From DATEDA01 sp963789885 (lineage in GTDB: Bacteria > Pseudomonadota > Gammaproteobacteria > Burkholderiales > SG8-39), in NCBI GenBank assembly GCA_963789885.1, contig CAWBNB010000010.1, positions 248,001-312,000 of the forward strand: 64,000 nt of DNA. Direction: 5' to 3'. The translations under genes were made by a program, and so were the position numbers. This document shows, in pieces, positions 7,876 to 16,020 of the stretch. The first letter of the stretch is position 1; each line of letters opens with the position of its first letter. The notes under the pieces were generated by a model that was given only the letters and a program-made list of their open reading frames with translations, had not been told where the DNA came from and searched no databases.

Positions 7876-9770
7876 CGTTCGGCGCGGGCGATTTCGGACG
7901 CCGGCGCGGGCTTCGACCGCTCGGCGGCGGCGGCAAGCCGCTTCGGGCTGAACCCGAGCAGGCCCTGCGGCCGATAGAGGACCACCAGCATCATCGCCAG
8001 ACCGTAGACCGCCTGGCGATAGTCGGAGGCGAAGCGCAGCAGCTCGGGCAGGCCGGCGAGGATCGCGCCGCCCACGATCGCACCGGGGATGCTCCCGAGG
8101 CCGCCGAGGACCACCATCGCGAGAATGCCGATCGACTCCATGACGTTGAAGCTGTCGGGGCTGATGAAGCTGACGAAGTGCGCCCAGAAGCTGCCGCAGG
8201 CACCGGCGATCGCCGCGGCGACGCCGAACGCCACCATCTTGAGCTTCCGCGCCTCGACGCCGACGCTCGCCGCGCCGAGCTCGTCGTCGCGCATCGCCCG
8301 CATCGCGCGGCCAAAGGCCGATTCCATCATGTGGATCACCACCACCACCGACACGATCAGGATCGCGAGGATCAGGTAGTAGTACCCTGCGCCGTCGATC
8401 TCGACGCCGAAGAGCGACGGGGGCGGGATCGCGCGAATACCCATCGGGCCGCGCGTCAGGTCGATCCAGTTGAGCATGACGACGGAGATCACCCCGCCGA
8501 GGCCGAGCGTGCCCATCGCGACGTAGTGGCCGCGGAGGCGCATCACTGGCCAGGCGAAGAGCACGCCGAAGAGCCCGGTGACGACGATGGCGCCAATGAA
8601 CGCCTGCCAGACCGGTAGTCCCACGCGCGTGGCGAGCAGCGCCGACGCGTATGCCCCGACGCCGTAGAACGCGGCTTGCGCGATCGAGATGATCCCGGCG
8701 AAGCCCGCGACGAGGTTCAGACTGAGCGCGAGCGTGGCGTAGAGCAGCATCACGGTCATGATGCGTCGCGCATACGCGTCGGTGACGAGGAGCGGCAGTG
8801 CCAGCGCCGCCGCCAGGATCAGCCAGAGTGCCGGGCGGCGGAAGTCGAGCTTGGGGATCGGCGGCAGCGGGAGAACGTTGAGGCTTGGCCGCTCGACCTT
8901 CTCCAGCTGCCGATGGCCGAGGAGACCGGTCGGCTTGAAGAGCAGCACGACGACCAGCGCCATGAGCGCGATGCCGTCGCGCCAGGCCGAGGAGATGTAC
9001 ACGCTGCCCAGCGACTCGGCGACGCCGAGCAGTACCCCGCCGAGGATCGCACCGCTCATCACTTCCATCCCGCCGAGCACGGACGCCGCAAAGGCCTTCA
9101 GCATCGCGGCCGAGCCCATCGTGGGATGGACCGCGTTGTAGAGCGCGGCGCCGAGGATGCCGGCGAGCCCGCCGAGCGCCGACGAGATGCAGAACGTGAC
9201 CAGGATCAGGCGATCGACGTTGATCCCGAGCAGCGCGGCCGTGCGCCGGTCCTCGGCGATCGCGCGCACCGCGGTGCCGAAGCTCGTCCGGTGCAGGAAC
9301 ACGTGCAGCGCGCCGATCGAGACCACTGTCACCAGCATCGTGATCAGCTCCCACAGGCTGACCGTCGCACCGGCGAAGTGGAACGGCTCGTGCGATACGC
9401 GCGTCGGGAACGGCTGGGTCTCGGGCCCGAAGATGAATTGGATCAGGTTCTCCAGGAAGATCCCCAGCCCCAGGGTGGTGATAAGCGGCATGAGGAGCGG
9501 CGCGTCGCGCAGCGGCCGCACGGCCGTGCGCTCGATCACCCAACCGATCACGTAGGCGCCCCCGGTCGCGATCGCGAAGGCGAGGACGATGTTCATCCCG
9601 AGCGCCTTCAAGAGAACGAGCGCGAGGTAGGCGCCGACCGCGAACGCCGCGCCGTGCCCGAAATTGACGATGTTGAGGACGCCGAAGACCAGCGAGACGC
9701 CGACTGCCGCGAGCGCGTAAGTCCCGCCGACGGCGAGACCGGTGATGATCACCTGCGGGAGCAACTCCAT
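7872..9770 (-). CDS. Fused LivH-LivM branched-chain amino-acid type ABC permease
   Basis: 632-residue protein joining the two membrane subunits normally encoded by livH and livM. Residues 1 to about 290 form a LivH domain, starting QVIITGLAVGGTYALAAVG with LNIVNFGHGAAFAVGAY and a DGIALMALVVVLLFKPTGL end. Residues about 315-610 form a LivM domain with LNLVAGFAGIISIAQAAFYGVGAYASA and LYRPQGLLG. Hydrophobic segments run throughout both halves. One reading frame covers the junction, so the fusion is real in this sequence. It begins 16 bp after the DUF6356 gene and ends overlapping livG. Such fusions are known in proteobacteria; the second cluster in this window keeps the two genes separate. Confidence 0.93.
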   Translation of the reverse strand: MELLPQVIITGLAVGGTYALAAVGVSLVFGVLNIVNFGHGAAFAVGAYLALVLLKALGMNIVLAFAIATGGAYVIGWVIERTAVRPLRDAPLLMPLITTLGLGIFLENLIQFIFGPETQPFPTRVSHEPFHFAGATVSLWELITMLVTVVSIGALHVFLHRTSFGTAVRAIAEDRRTAALLGINVDRLILVTFCISSALGGLAGILGAALYNAVHPTMGSAAMLKAFAASVLGGMEVMSGAILGGVLLGVAESLGSVYISSAWRDGIALMALVVVLLFKPTGLLGHRQLEKVERPSLNVLPLPPIPKLDFRRPALWLILAAALALPLLVTDAYARRIMTVMLLYATLALSLNLVAGFAGIISIAQAAFYGVGAYASALLATRVGLPVWQAFIGAIVVTGLFGVLFAWPVMRLRGHYVAMGTLGLGGVISVVMLNWIDLTRGPMGIRAIPPPSLFGVEIDGAGYYYLILAILIVSVVVVIHMMESAFGRAMRAMRDDELGAASVGVEARKLKMVAFGVAAAIAGACGSFWAHFVSFISPDSFNVMESIGILAMVVLGGLGSIPGAIVGGAILAGLPELLRFASDYRQAVYGLAMMLVVLYRPQGLLGFSPKRLAAAAERSKPAPASEIARAER

Positions 9771-9786
9771 CGGCGGTGAAGCGGAA

Positions 9787-10038
9787 TCAGGTACGGGGCG
9801 TCGGGTCGCGAACCTTGGATGATACCCGGGCGCGATTCCTGATCATCCGATCGTGGAGCCGGGCGACCGTGCGGCTGCCGGTCGTCACGCACAGGAACGG
9901 CAGCAGGGCATGGACGAGGCAGGCGAGACCGCCGGCGACCATCGCCACGGCGAACCCGAGCGCGGAAGCGAAGTGCTGGCCGTAGGTCTCGCCGACGGAA
10001 GCCGGGTGCTCGGTGAACAGCTTGCGCAGGTGCTCCAT
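9787..10038 (-). CDS. DUF6356 family small membrane protein
   Basis: 83-residue protein that I recognise as DUF6356: it has LFTEHPASVGETYGQHF near the N-terminus, a hydrophobic stretch ALGFAVAMVAGGLACLVHALLPFL (around residues 26-49), then CVTTGSRTVARLHDRM. One or two membrane segments are likely. Function of the family is unknown. It lies only 16 bp upstream of the fused permease gene on the same strand, so it may be the first gene of the importer operon. Confidence 0.8.
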   Translation of the reverse strand: MEHLRKLFTEHPASVGETYGQHFASALGFAVAMVAGGLACLVHALLPFLCVTTGSRTVARLHDRMIRNRARVSSKVRDPTPRT

Positions 10039-10109
10039 CGTCGACGCCCCTCGGGACCGCAGTGACGCCGGAGAGTCTAGGACGGGCGGTAACGAATTTT
10101 TTTCGATTG

Positions 10110-10138
10110 TTTACCGCGTGGAGCGGGTCGAATAGAAT
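10110..10138 (+). promoter_or_regulatory. Predicted sigma70 promoter of the Lrp/AsnC gene
   Basis: A -35-like TTTACC (10110-10115) and a -10-like TAGAAT (10133-10138) are separated by exactly 17 bp, inside an unusually AT-rich patch between two divergent genes. Transcription would start near 10145, about 23 bases before the ATG at 10168. Prediction from sequence only. Confidence 0.5.
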
Positions 10139-10147
10139 GTTTTTAAC

Positions 10148-10162
10148 CGAATCATCGATTCG
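10148..10162. promoter_or_regulatory. Palindrome just before the Lrp/AsnC start, candidate operator
   Basis: Perfect inverted repeat CGAATC-ATC-GATTCG ending 5 bp before the ATG at 10168. It covers the expected transcription start and ribosome-binding region. Lrp/AsnC proteins commonly repress their own genes, so autoregulation is a reasonable inference. No strong Shine-Dalgarno sequence is visible here. Confidence 0.4.
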
Positions 10163-10167
10163 AAGCA

Positions 10168-10626
10168 ATGAATACAACCGACAAGAAGATCCTCGCGCTG
10201 CTGCAGCAGGACGCGTCCATCCCGCTCAACGAGATCGCCGAGAAAGTCAGCCTCTCGACCACTGCCTGCTGGAAGCGGATCCGGAACCTGGAGAAATCGG
10301 GGGTGATCCGGTCCCGCGTGGCCTTGCTCGATCCGGCCCGCCTCAACGTCGGCGTCACCGTGTTCGTCGCGGTGAAAACGAGCCAGCACAACGCGGCGTG
10401 GCTGGAGAAATTCGCCCGCGCGGTGAGCGCGGTTCCGGAGGTGGTCGAGTTCTATCGGATGAGCGGGGAAATCGACTACCTGCTGCGCGTCGTGGTCCCC
10501 GACATCGCTGGCTACGACGCGGTGTACAAGCGGCTGATCCGTGCGGTCGACATGTTCGACGTCAGCTCGAGCTTTGCAATGGAACAGATCAAATACACGA
10601 CCGCGCTGCCGCTCGATTACGCATAG
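10168..10626 (+). CDS. Lrp/AsnC family transcriptional regulator
   Basis: 152-residue regulator. Residues 1-60 form the winged helix-turn-helix of the family (DKKILALLQQDASIPLNEIAEKV, then SLSTTACWKRIRNLEKSGVI), and residues about 68-145 the RAM ligand-binding/dimerisation domain (VPEVVEFYRMSGEIDYLLRVVVPD). Length is standard. It is divergent from the DUF6356/liv/hyu operon, which makes that importer and hydantoinase operon the most likely target besides itself; an amino acid or related ligand is expected but not shown. A 17-bp-spaced promoter and a palindrome precede it. Confidence 0.94.
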   Translation: MNTTDKKILALLQQDASIPLNEIAEKVSLSTTACWKRIRNLEKSGVIRSRVALLDPARLNVGVTVFVAVKTSQHNAAWLEKFARAVSAVPEVVEFYRMSGEIDYLLRVVVPDIAGYDAVYKRLIRAVDMFDVSSSFAMEQIKYTTALPLDYA

Positions 10627-10645
10627 GGCGCCGCTTCTGCTCGAT

Positions 10646-10661
10646 CGTCCGCCTACGGACG
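10646..10661 (+). terminator. Small hairpin downstream of the Lrp/AsnC gene
   Basis: CGTCCG-CCTA-CGGACG, a perfect 6-bp stem with a 4-base loop, 20 bp after the stop codon. No T-run follows, so it would be a weak or factor-dependent terminator at best. Confidence 0.25.
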
Positions 10662-10697
10662 GGATGCAGGCAGCGCCAGCGCCGCCCTTCGCTCGCG

Positions 10698-10904
10698 CTA
10701 CAGCGCGACGATCAGCGACGTCGCCAGCCAGACCGCCGATGCCAGCCCGGCGAACAACATGGCGGCGCCCACCACACGCACGCTCGTGCGCTCGATGATC
10801 CCCGAGGTGCGGAGATACCACCCGAGGCGGCGGAAAGGCCCTTCGACGGCGAGCACTGCGGCGTCGGTGACCGAGATTCGGCTGGCAGTTTGGTTGTTCG
10901 GCAC
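10698..10904 (-). CDS. Small predicted membrane protein, unknown function
   Basis: 68 residues starting at GTG 10904, with a GAGGAGG ribosome site 6 bp upstream. The C-terminal half is strongly hydrophobic (VVGAAMLFAGLASAVWLATSLIVAL), predicting one or two membrane spans; the N-terminal half is polar. I do not recognise the family. The good ribosome site and clean membrane segment support a real gene. It is convergent with the Lrp/AsnC gene, about 70 bp away. Confidence 0.55.
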   Translation of the reverse strand: MPNNQTASRISVTDAAVLAVEGPFRRLGWYLRTSGIIERTSVRVVGAAMLFAGLASAVWLATSLIVAL

Positions 10905-11043
10905 GTCATCCTCCTCGGGCGTGTTGTGATCTGGCCCAAGCGTAGCGACGCGCCCTCCCCTGCGGCGTCCATTCCTCCCGTCGAGCGGGTGACGAATTCA
11001 CCTCCGCGGCGATCTGACGGAAGGCCGACGACGGGAAGGGAGG

Positions 11044-11076
11044 CCCTGCTGCGGCGTAGCAGATGTAACAGCAGGG
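11044..11076. repeat. Inverted repeat upstream of the Gly/His-rich protein gene
   Basis: Perfect 8-bp arms CCCTGCTG (11044-11051) and CAGCAGGG (11069-11076) with a 17-base spacer, 51 bp before the ATG at 11128. It may be an operator or leader-RNA hairpin; nothing further can be said. The rest of the 220-bp gap (10905-11127) shows no gene. Confidence 0.35.
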
Positions 11077-11127
11077 AGAACCGAAACTCCGTCGCGCTAT
11101 GCTGTCGAAAGATTGAGACGTTCAGCA

Positions 11128-11637
11128 ATGCGGCGATTCAGTGCAGCGTCGGTTCTCGGGATCTTTCTGCTCGGAACGGTCGTGAGCGAAATCGCGCTCG
11201 CACGTGGGGGCGGCCACGGCGGCCATGGCGGCCACGGTGGCCGGGGCCACCACGCCAGCGGGTCCATGGGCTTCGCCCGTGGCGCCCCCCGCACCGCGGT
11301 GGTCGTCACCGCGCCCGTGATTTACGGCGGCTTCAGGGCGCCCTACTACCCGCCCGTCTACGCCTACCCGGCCGCGCCGTATTACTCCACCGGGCCGTAC
11401 TACCCCGCGGCGCCGTACTACCCTTCTGCGCCGTACGATTCCGCGCCTAACTCCCCGCCCGAGTACATCGAGCAGGGCCAGGACCAGCCGGCGCCCCCAC
11501 CGCAGCCCGGGCCGCAGCAGCAACCCGGGCCCCAGCAACAGCCCGCGCCCGCCTACTGGTGGTTTTGCCCCACCGCGAACAACTACTACCCCTACGTTAT
11601 GACGTGCTCCGGCGGCTGGCGGCCGGTCGCGCCGTAG
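11128..11637 (+). CDS. Secreted Gly/His-rich and Tyr/Pro-rich protein, unknown function
   Basis: 169 residues from ATG 11128 (a TTG at 11113 is in frame but has no support). A signal peptide (MRRFSAASVLGIFLLGTVVSEIALA) is followed by a Gly/His repeat tract (GGGHGGHGGHGGRGHH), a run of YYPxAPYY repeats, then a Pro/Gln-rich linker. The C-terminus WWFCPTANNYYPYVMTCSGGW resembles the short FCP-YYPYV-C-GW motif that ends many small proteobacterial envelope proteins. The His-rich tract could bind metal ions such as Ni, Zn or Cu. Likely periplasmic or surface-exposed; the function is not known. Confidence 0.75.
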   Translation: MRRFSAASVLGIFLLGTVVSEIALARGGGHGGHGGHGGRGHHASGSMGFARGAPRTAVVVTAPVIYGGFRAPYYPPVYAYPAAPYYSTGPYYPAAPYYPSAPYDSAPNSPPEYIEQGQDQPAPPPQPGPQQQPGPQQQPAPAYWWFCPTANNYYPYVMTCSGGWRPVAP

Positions 11638-11811
11638 CCGCCACCGTCGTAGCCCGGTCCGGGCGGGATCGGGCCGCGCAGGCTCACGAGCCGCCGAGCA
11701 CCGCCTGCAGCCTCGCTCCGTCGGGGCTTCCGAGCCCGGTGCACGACGATCGGTCTCGCGGCCGGTTCCCGGCACGCGCCGCTCCGCCCGGCCTGATACA
11801 GTCGCGCGGCC

Positions 11812-12804
11812 ATGCCCCACACGCCGATCGACATCCACGCGCACTTCTATCCCGACGAGCTGATCGCGCTCTGGCGGGAAGAGGGACCTCGCTGCGGCGG
11901 CGAGGTCGCCGACGTCGAAGGCAAGGGCGTCGTCCTCAAGGCCGGCGCGCTCGCGACGAATCCGCTCGGGCCGCGGTTCTCGGATCTCGACGCGCGCCTC
12001 CAGGCGATGGACGAGCAGGGCGTCGCGGTCCACGCAATGTCGCTGTCGCTCCCGATGGTGTACTGGGCGGACAAGGCGCTCGCGCAGAAACTCTCCGAGT
12101 GCTACAACGACGCGGCCGCGACCGCGCATCTCCGCTATCCGGACCGGCTCGTCGGACTCGCGATGTTGCCGATGCACTTCCCGGCGGCGGCGATCGCCGA
12201 GCTCGCGCGCGCGCGCACCCTCCCCGGGGTACGCGGGGTCTACATGGCGACGTCGATCGCCGGCCGCGAGCTCTCCGACGCGACCTTCTTCCCGGTGTAC
12301 GAGGCGATCGAGGCGGCCGGGCTGCCGATCTTCCTGCATCCGAACGGCGTGATCGGCCACGAGCGCCTGGCCGCGCACTACCTGCACAATCTTCTGGGCA
12401 ACCCGTTCGAGACCGCGATCGCCGCGGCGCACCTGATCTTCGGCGGCGTGCTCGACCGCTTTCCGCGGCTCACCTTCTGCCTGCCGCACGCGGGCGGCGC
12501 GTTCCCCTATCTCGTCGGACGGCTGCAACGCGGCTTCGAGAAGCGGCCGGAGCTCGTCGGCCGCAAGCTCGGTCCGCTCGAGTACCTGCGGCGCTTCTAC
12601 TACGACACGATCAGCTATCACGAGCCCGCGCTCGACTACCTCAAGAATCTCGTCGGCGCGGATCGCGTCATGATGGGCAGCGACTACTGCTTCCCGATCG
12701 CGCTCGAGCGGCCGGTCGAGACGGTGACCGCGCACCCCGGGTTCACCGCCGAGGAACGGGCGTTGATCGTCGAAGGGAACGCGCGGCGGCTCCTGGCGCT
12801 CTAG
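11812..12804 (+). CDS. Amidohydrolase family protein (ACMSD-like, amidohydrolase 2)
   Basis: 330-residue TIM-barrel metal hydrolase/decarboxylase. Metal ligands expected for the family are visible: IDIHAHFYP (HxH, residues 6-11), LHPNG near residue 182, LPHAGGAFPYLVGR around 224, and MGSDYCFPI with the catalytic Asp near 290. Related enzymes include aminocarboxymuconate semialdehyde decarboxylase and hydroxybenzoate-type decarboxylases, so a decarboxylation of an aromatic or muconate-like acid is plausible, but the substrate is not determinable. Followed 31 bp later by a 2-hydroxyacid dehydrogenase gene on the same strand. Confidence 0.9.
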   Translation: MPHTPIDIHAHFYPDELIALWREEGPRCGGEVADVEGKGVVLKAGALATNPLGPRFSDLDARLQAMDEQGVAVHAMSLSLPMVYWADKALAQKLSECYNDAAATAHLRYPDRLVGLAMLPMHFPAAAIAELARARTLPGVRGVYMATSIAGRELSDATFFPVYEAIEAAGLPIFLHPNGVIGHERLAAHYLHNLLGNPFETAIAAAHLIFGGVLDRFPRLTFCLPHAGGAFPYLVGRLQRGFEKRPELVGRKLGPLEYLRRFYYDTISYHEPALDYLKNLVGADRVMMGSDYCFPIALERPVETVTAHPGFTAEERALIVEGNARRLLAL

Positions 12805-12835
12805 CCGCGCAAAAAGCCGAGAAAAATACAAGGGC

Positions 12836-13786
12836 ATGACTGCGAAACCGGAGCTGCTGGTCCCGATCACGCTTTTCGAGCAGTGGCATGGCGAGCTCGC
12901 GGACGAGTTCACGGTCCGCTACGTCGCCAAGGCGGCCGACCCGGCAGCCGCGATCCGCGCAGTCGCGCCGAACATCCGCGCCCTCGCCACCAACAGCACC
13001 GGCGGTGCTTCGCGCGAGCTGATCGCTTCGCTGCCGAAGCTCGAGATCATCGCGCTCTTCTCCGTCGGCTACGAAGGGATCGATCTCGTGGCGGCGGCGG
13101 AGCGCGGCATCCCGGTCACCAACGCGCCGGGCGTGAACGCGGGCTCGGTCGCCGACCTCGCGCTCGGACTGATGCTCGCCGTGCAGCGCGGCATCGCGCT
13201 GCGCGACCGGCAGATCCGGCAGGGGCGCTTCGCCGACACCCGCGAGCTCGCGCATACGCTCGACCGCAAGCGGCTCGGGCTGCTCGGCCTCGGCAACATC
13301 GGCCGGGCGGTCGCGACGCGCGCCGGCGCGTTCGGTATGACGGTCGGCTACTCGAAGCCCGCGCGCGCCGCGGACTCGCCGTACCGCTACTTCGAGAGCG
13401 CGGAGGCGCTTGCCGCTGCGAGCGACTTCCTCGTCGTGTGCGCGCCGGGCGGCCCGGAGACGCAGCACCTCGTGAACGCGCGCGTCCTCGCTGCGCTGGG
13501 TCCGGAGGGCTACCTGGTGAACGTCGCGCGCGGCAGCATCGTGGACACGGCGGCGCTCCTCGACGCGCTCGAGCGGCGCACGATAGCCGGCGCCGCGCTC
13601 GACGTCTACGAAACCGAGCCCGAGGTGCCCGAGCGGCTCTGGCGCCTCGACAATGTCGTGCTGATGCCGCACGTCGGCGGCTTCACGCACGAGGGGTTTC
13701 GCGCCGCGTTCGAGCTGATGCGCGACAACCTGCGCGCGCACTTCGCCGGAAAACCGCTGCTCACGCCGATCGCGCCGGCGCGCTAG
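12836..13786 (+). CDS. D-isomer specific 2-hydroxyacid dehydrogenase
   Basis: 316-residue NAD(P)-dependent dehydrogenase interconverting a 2-oxoacid and a D-2-hydroxyacid in the cytoplasm. The Rossmann motif GLGNIGRAVATRAGAFG is near residues 154-170. Catalytic residues are all visible: Arg in VNVARGSIVD, Glu in YETEPEVPE, and His in MPHVGGFT. GRHPR/glyoxylate-hydroxypyruvate reductase-like members have this length. It forms a likely two-gene unit with the preceding amidohydrolase. Confidence 0.92.
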   Translation: MTAKPELLVPITLFEQWHGELADEFTVRYVAKAADPAAAIRAVAPNIRALATNSTGGASRELIASLPKLEIIALFSVGYEGIDLVAAAERGIPVTNAPGVNAGSVADLALGLMLAVQRGIALRDRQIRQGRFADTRELAHTLDRKRLGLLGLGNIGRAVATRAGAFGMTVGYSKPARAADSPYRYFESAEALAAASDFLVVCAPGGPETQHLVNARVLAALGPEGYLVNVARGSIVDTAALLDALERRTIAGAALDVYETEPEVPERLWRLDNVVLMPHVGGFTHEGFRAAFELMRDNLRAHFAGKPLLTPIAPAR

Positions 13787-13855
13787 CAGCGCCGTCGGAA
13801 CAACCGCACATTCCCGGCCGGCGCGCAGCGCAAGCGCGGGGAAGAGCCGGTGGCG

Positions 13856-14014
13856 ATGCGGAAGAAGTTCGACGAGGAAACCGCCGCGCGCAAGCGCGAA
13901 GAGGAGCGCGCGCGCGAGGCGCGCCGCAATCAGATGGCGTCCGCCCCGCCGTCCTGCGTGATCAAGCCGGTGATGTCGGACGACGATCTCGCGAAGTGCC
14001 GCGGGGCGCGGTAG
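13856..14014 (+). CDS. Small charged ORF, possible protein of unknown function
   Basis: 52-codon frame from ATG 13856 (GTG 13850 also in frame). The first half is a Lys/Arg/Glu-rich, probably helical stretch (RKKFDEETAARKREEERA), the second half has SCVIKPVMSDDDLAKCR with two Cys. Codon use resembles the neighbours. The frame stays open upstream without a clear start, so this may be the remainder of a longer gene. It sits between convergent genes; there is no clear ribosome site. Low to moderate support. Confidence 0.4.
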   Translation: MRKKFDEETAARKREEERAREARRNQMASAPPSCVIKPVMSDDDLAKCRGAR

Positions 14015-14024
14015 GCGGGACGAG

Positions 14025-15206
14025 CTAGGTTCCTTCGCTTCCGCGCAGGAGCGGGGCAAGGGCGATCAGCCCGAGCACCGGTCCGGGCGTGAGCGCGAGG
14101 AAGAGCAGCGCCGCGCTCGCCGGCGTGGCGAGCAGGTTCAGGAGCTGGATGCTCCCGATGGTGATCGCGAAGCCGATGCAGTTCGCGATCGTCAGCGCGG
14201 AGCCGACGAGCTGGCGCGGCGCGTTCTGCGCATTGAGCGCCGAGAACTGCGGCGAGTCGCCCACCACCACGACCCCCCAGAAGAGCAGGAACGCGAGGAA
14301 CACCGGCGTCGGCGCGTGAAAAAGGAGCGGCGACGCCGCGCAGCACGCGCCGGACGCCGCGAGCTGCACGAACGCCACGCGCGCGCTCCCCGCGCGCAGG
14401 CTGACGAGGCCGCCGCCGGCGCAGCCGAGGAAGCCGGCGGCGATCACCGCGAACGACCAGAGCGGGACGTTCAGACCCCCGCCGCCGCTCGCCGCGACGT
14501 GCGCGGCGATCGCGAACGGCACGAACGCCCAGAACGCGTACAGCTCCCACATGTGGCCGAAGTAGCCGAACGCCGACGCCCGGAACCGCGGCGAGCGGAA
14601 GATGACCGCCAGCGCCCGGGGGTCGAACTTCGCCGCCCTGGCGAGATAGGGCCCGTCGGGGACGAAGAGGAGCATCAGCACGCCGCCGAGCGCGGCCACC
14701 GCGGAGACGGCGACGAGCACCGTCTCCCATGGCAGGGCGCCGCCGAGGCCCTTCAACAGGTGCGGGAAGGCGGTGCCGACGACGAGCGCGCCGACGAGGA
14801 AGCCGAGCGCATTGCCGAGATCGCTCCGGTACCAGCCGGAGGCGATCTTCATGCCGACCGGGTAGATCCCGGCGAGGAAGAAGCCGGTCAGGAACCGGAA
14901 CGCGGCGAGCGACCAGACCCCTCCCGCGAGCGCGTACACGCCGAGGTTGGCAGCCGCGCCGGCCAGCGAGCAGACGAAGAACACGATCCGCGGCGACACG
15001 CGGTCGGAGACGGCGAAGAACGCGAAGGCGAGCGTGCCGGCGATGAAGCCGAGCTGCACCGCCGAGGTCGTGTAGCCGAGCGCCTCGGCCGGCAGCCCCC
15101 ACTCCCGCTGCAGGTCCGCGAGCACCGCGTTGCCGGCGAACCAGAGCGAGGTCCCGGCGAACTGCGAGCCGATGATGACCGGCAGGATGCGGCGCGGTGG
15201 CGCCAT
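14025..15206 (-). CDS. MFS transporter
   Basis: 393-residue protein with about twelve hydrophobic segments. The N-terminal half carries MPPRRILPVIIGSQFAGTSLWF-type start and RFLTGFFLAGIYPVGMKIASGW, typical of major facilitator permeases; the C-terminal half has FWGVVVVGDSPQFSALNAQNAP. Inner-membrane secondary transporter, substrate unknown. It starts 4 bp after the upstream SDR gene ends, so the two are co-transcribed. Together they diverge from the ring-hydroxylating dioxygenase operon, suggesting transport of an aromatic acid or its product. Confidence 0.9.
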   Translation of the reverse strand: MAPPRRILPVIIGSQFAGTSLWFAGNAVLADLQREWGLPAEALGYTTSAVQLGFIAGTLAFAFFAVSDRVSPRIVFFVCSLAGAAANLGVYALAGGVWSLAAFRFLTGFFLAGIYPVGMKIASGWYRSDLGNALGFLVGALVVGTAFPHLLKGLGGALPWETVLVAVSAVAALGGVLMLLFVPDGPYLARAAKFDPRALAVIFRSPRFRASAFGYFGHMWELYAFWAFVPFAIAAHVAASGGGGLNVPLWSFAVIAAGFLGCAGGGLVSLRAGSARVAFVQLAASGACCAASPLLFHAPTPVFLAFLLFWGVVVVGDSPQFSALNAQNAPRQLVGSALTIANCIGFAITIGSIQLLNLLATPASAALLFLALTPGPVLGLIALAPLLRGSEGT

Positions 15207-15210
15207 GCCG

Positions 15211-16020
15211 CTATGCGAAGGCGTCGTCGAACATTCCCTTCGGCCCGCGCCCGCGGTCTGGACCGAGCATCGAGTAGCCGCCGTCGACCGGGATGTCGGC
15301 GCCGGTGACCCACGAGGCGGCGTCCGAGCAGAGCCACAGCACCGCGTCCGCGACCTCCTCCGGGCCGGCGATCCGCCCGAGCGGATGCAGCGGGGCGCCG
15401 ACGCGGTCCGCGACCTCCCGGTCGTCGCCGCTCAGCGCCTTCAGCGGGTCGGACCAGGTCCACGCCGGCGAGATGCAGTTGACCCGGATCCCGTCGGGCG
15501 CAAGGTCGAGCGCCTCGTTCTTCGTGATCTGCCGGTTCGCCGCCTTGGCGGCCGGATAGAGGATCCGCCCGGCGTTCGCGAACTTGCCGGCGATGCTCGA
15601 GAAGTTGACGATCGCGCCGCCGCCGCGCGCCCTCATGACCGGCGCGACCAGGCGCACGAGGATCGCGCCGCTCGCGACGTTGACGTTCAGCGCGCGCAGC
15701 CATTCCTCCCGCGTCGACGCGAGGCCGTTGTCGAGGAAAGTGACTGCCCCGTTGACGAGATAGTCGATCCCGCCGAGGCGTCTGCCGACCGTCGCCACCA
15801 GCGCTTCGAGCGAGGCGTCCTCGGTGACGTCGGTGCGCACGAAGAGCGCCCGGTCCCCGAGCTCCGCCGCGACCCGGCTGCCCCGCACCTCGTCGAGATC
15901 GGCGATGGCGACCCCCGCCCCGGCCGCGTGGAACCCCCGGACGATGGTCGAGCCGAGGAGCGATGCGCCGCCGGTGACGAGGGCGACCTTGCCTTTGAAG
16001 CCGAACTGGACCGCGCCCAT
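15211..16020 (-). CDS. SDR-family oxidoreductase, divergent from dioxygenase operon
   Basis: 269-residue classical SDR. The nucleotide motif appears as VTGGASLLGS (residues 14-23), and catalytic Tyr/Lys as ILYPAAKAANRQ. The NNAG motif is changed to VNGAV. The C-terminus ends with the family pattern SWVTGADIPVDGGYSM. A strong AAGGAGG ribosome site precedes ATG 16020. Its position head-to-head with a Rieske dioxygenase suggests a cis-dihydrodiol dehydrogenase role, oxidising the dioxygenase product to a catechol. That role is inference; SDR sequence alone does not prove it. Confidence 0.88.
   Translation of the reverse strand: MGAVQFGFKGKVALVTGGASLLGSTIVRGFHAAGAGVAIADLDEVRGSRVAAELGDRALFVRTDVTEDASLEALVATVGRRLGGIDYLVNGAVTFLDNGLASTREEWLRALNVNVASGAILVRLVAPVMRARGGGAIVNFSSIAGKFANAGRILYPAAKAANRQITKNEALDLAPDGIRVNCISPAWTWSDPLKALSGDDREVADRVGAPLHPLGRIAGPEEVADAVLWLCSDAASWVTGADIPVDGGYSMLGPDRGRGPKGMFDDAFA

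Noticed and set aside
12805..12835. A-rich stretch between amidohydrolase and dehydrogenase as a terminator
   Set aside because: No stem precedes it, and the gap is only 31 bp between same-strand genes.
11122..12912. 596-codon minus-strand frame opposite the Gly/His protein and amidohydrolase
   Set aside because: Shadow of two well-supported plus-strand genes.
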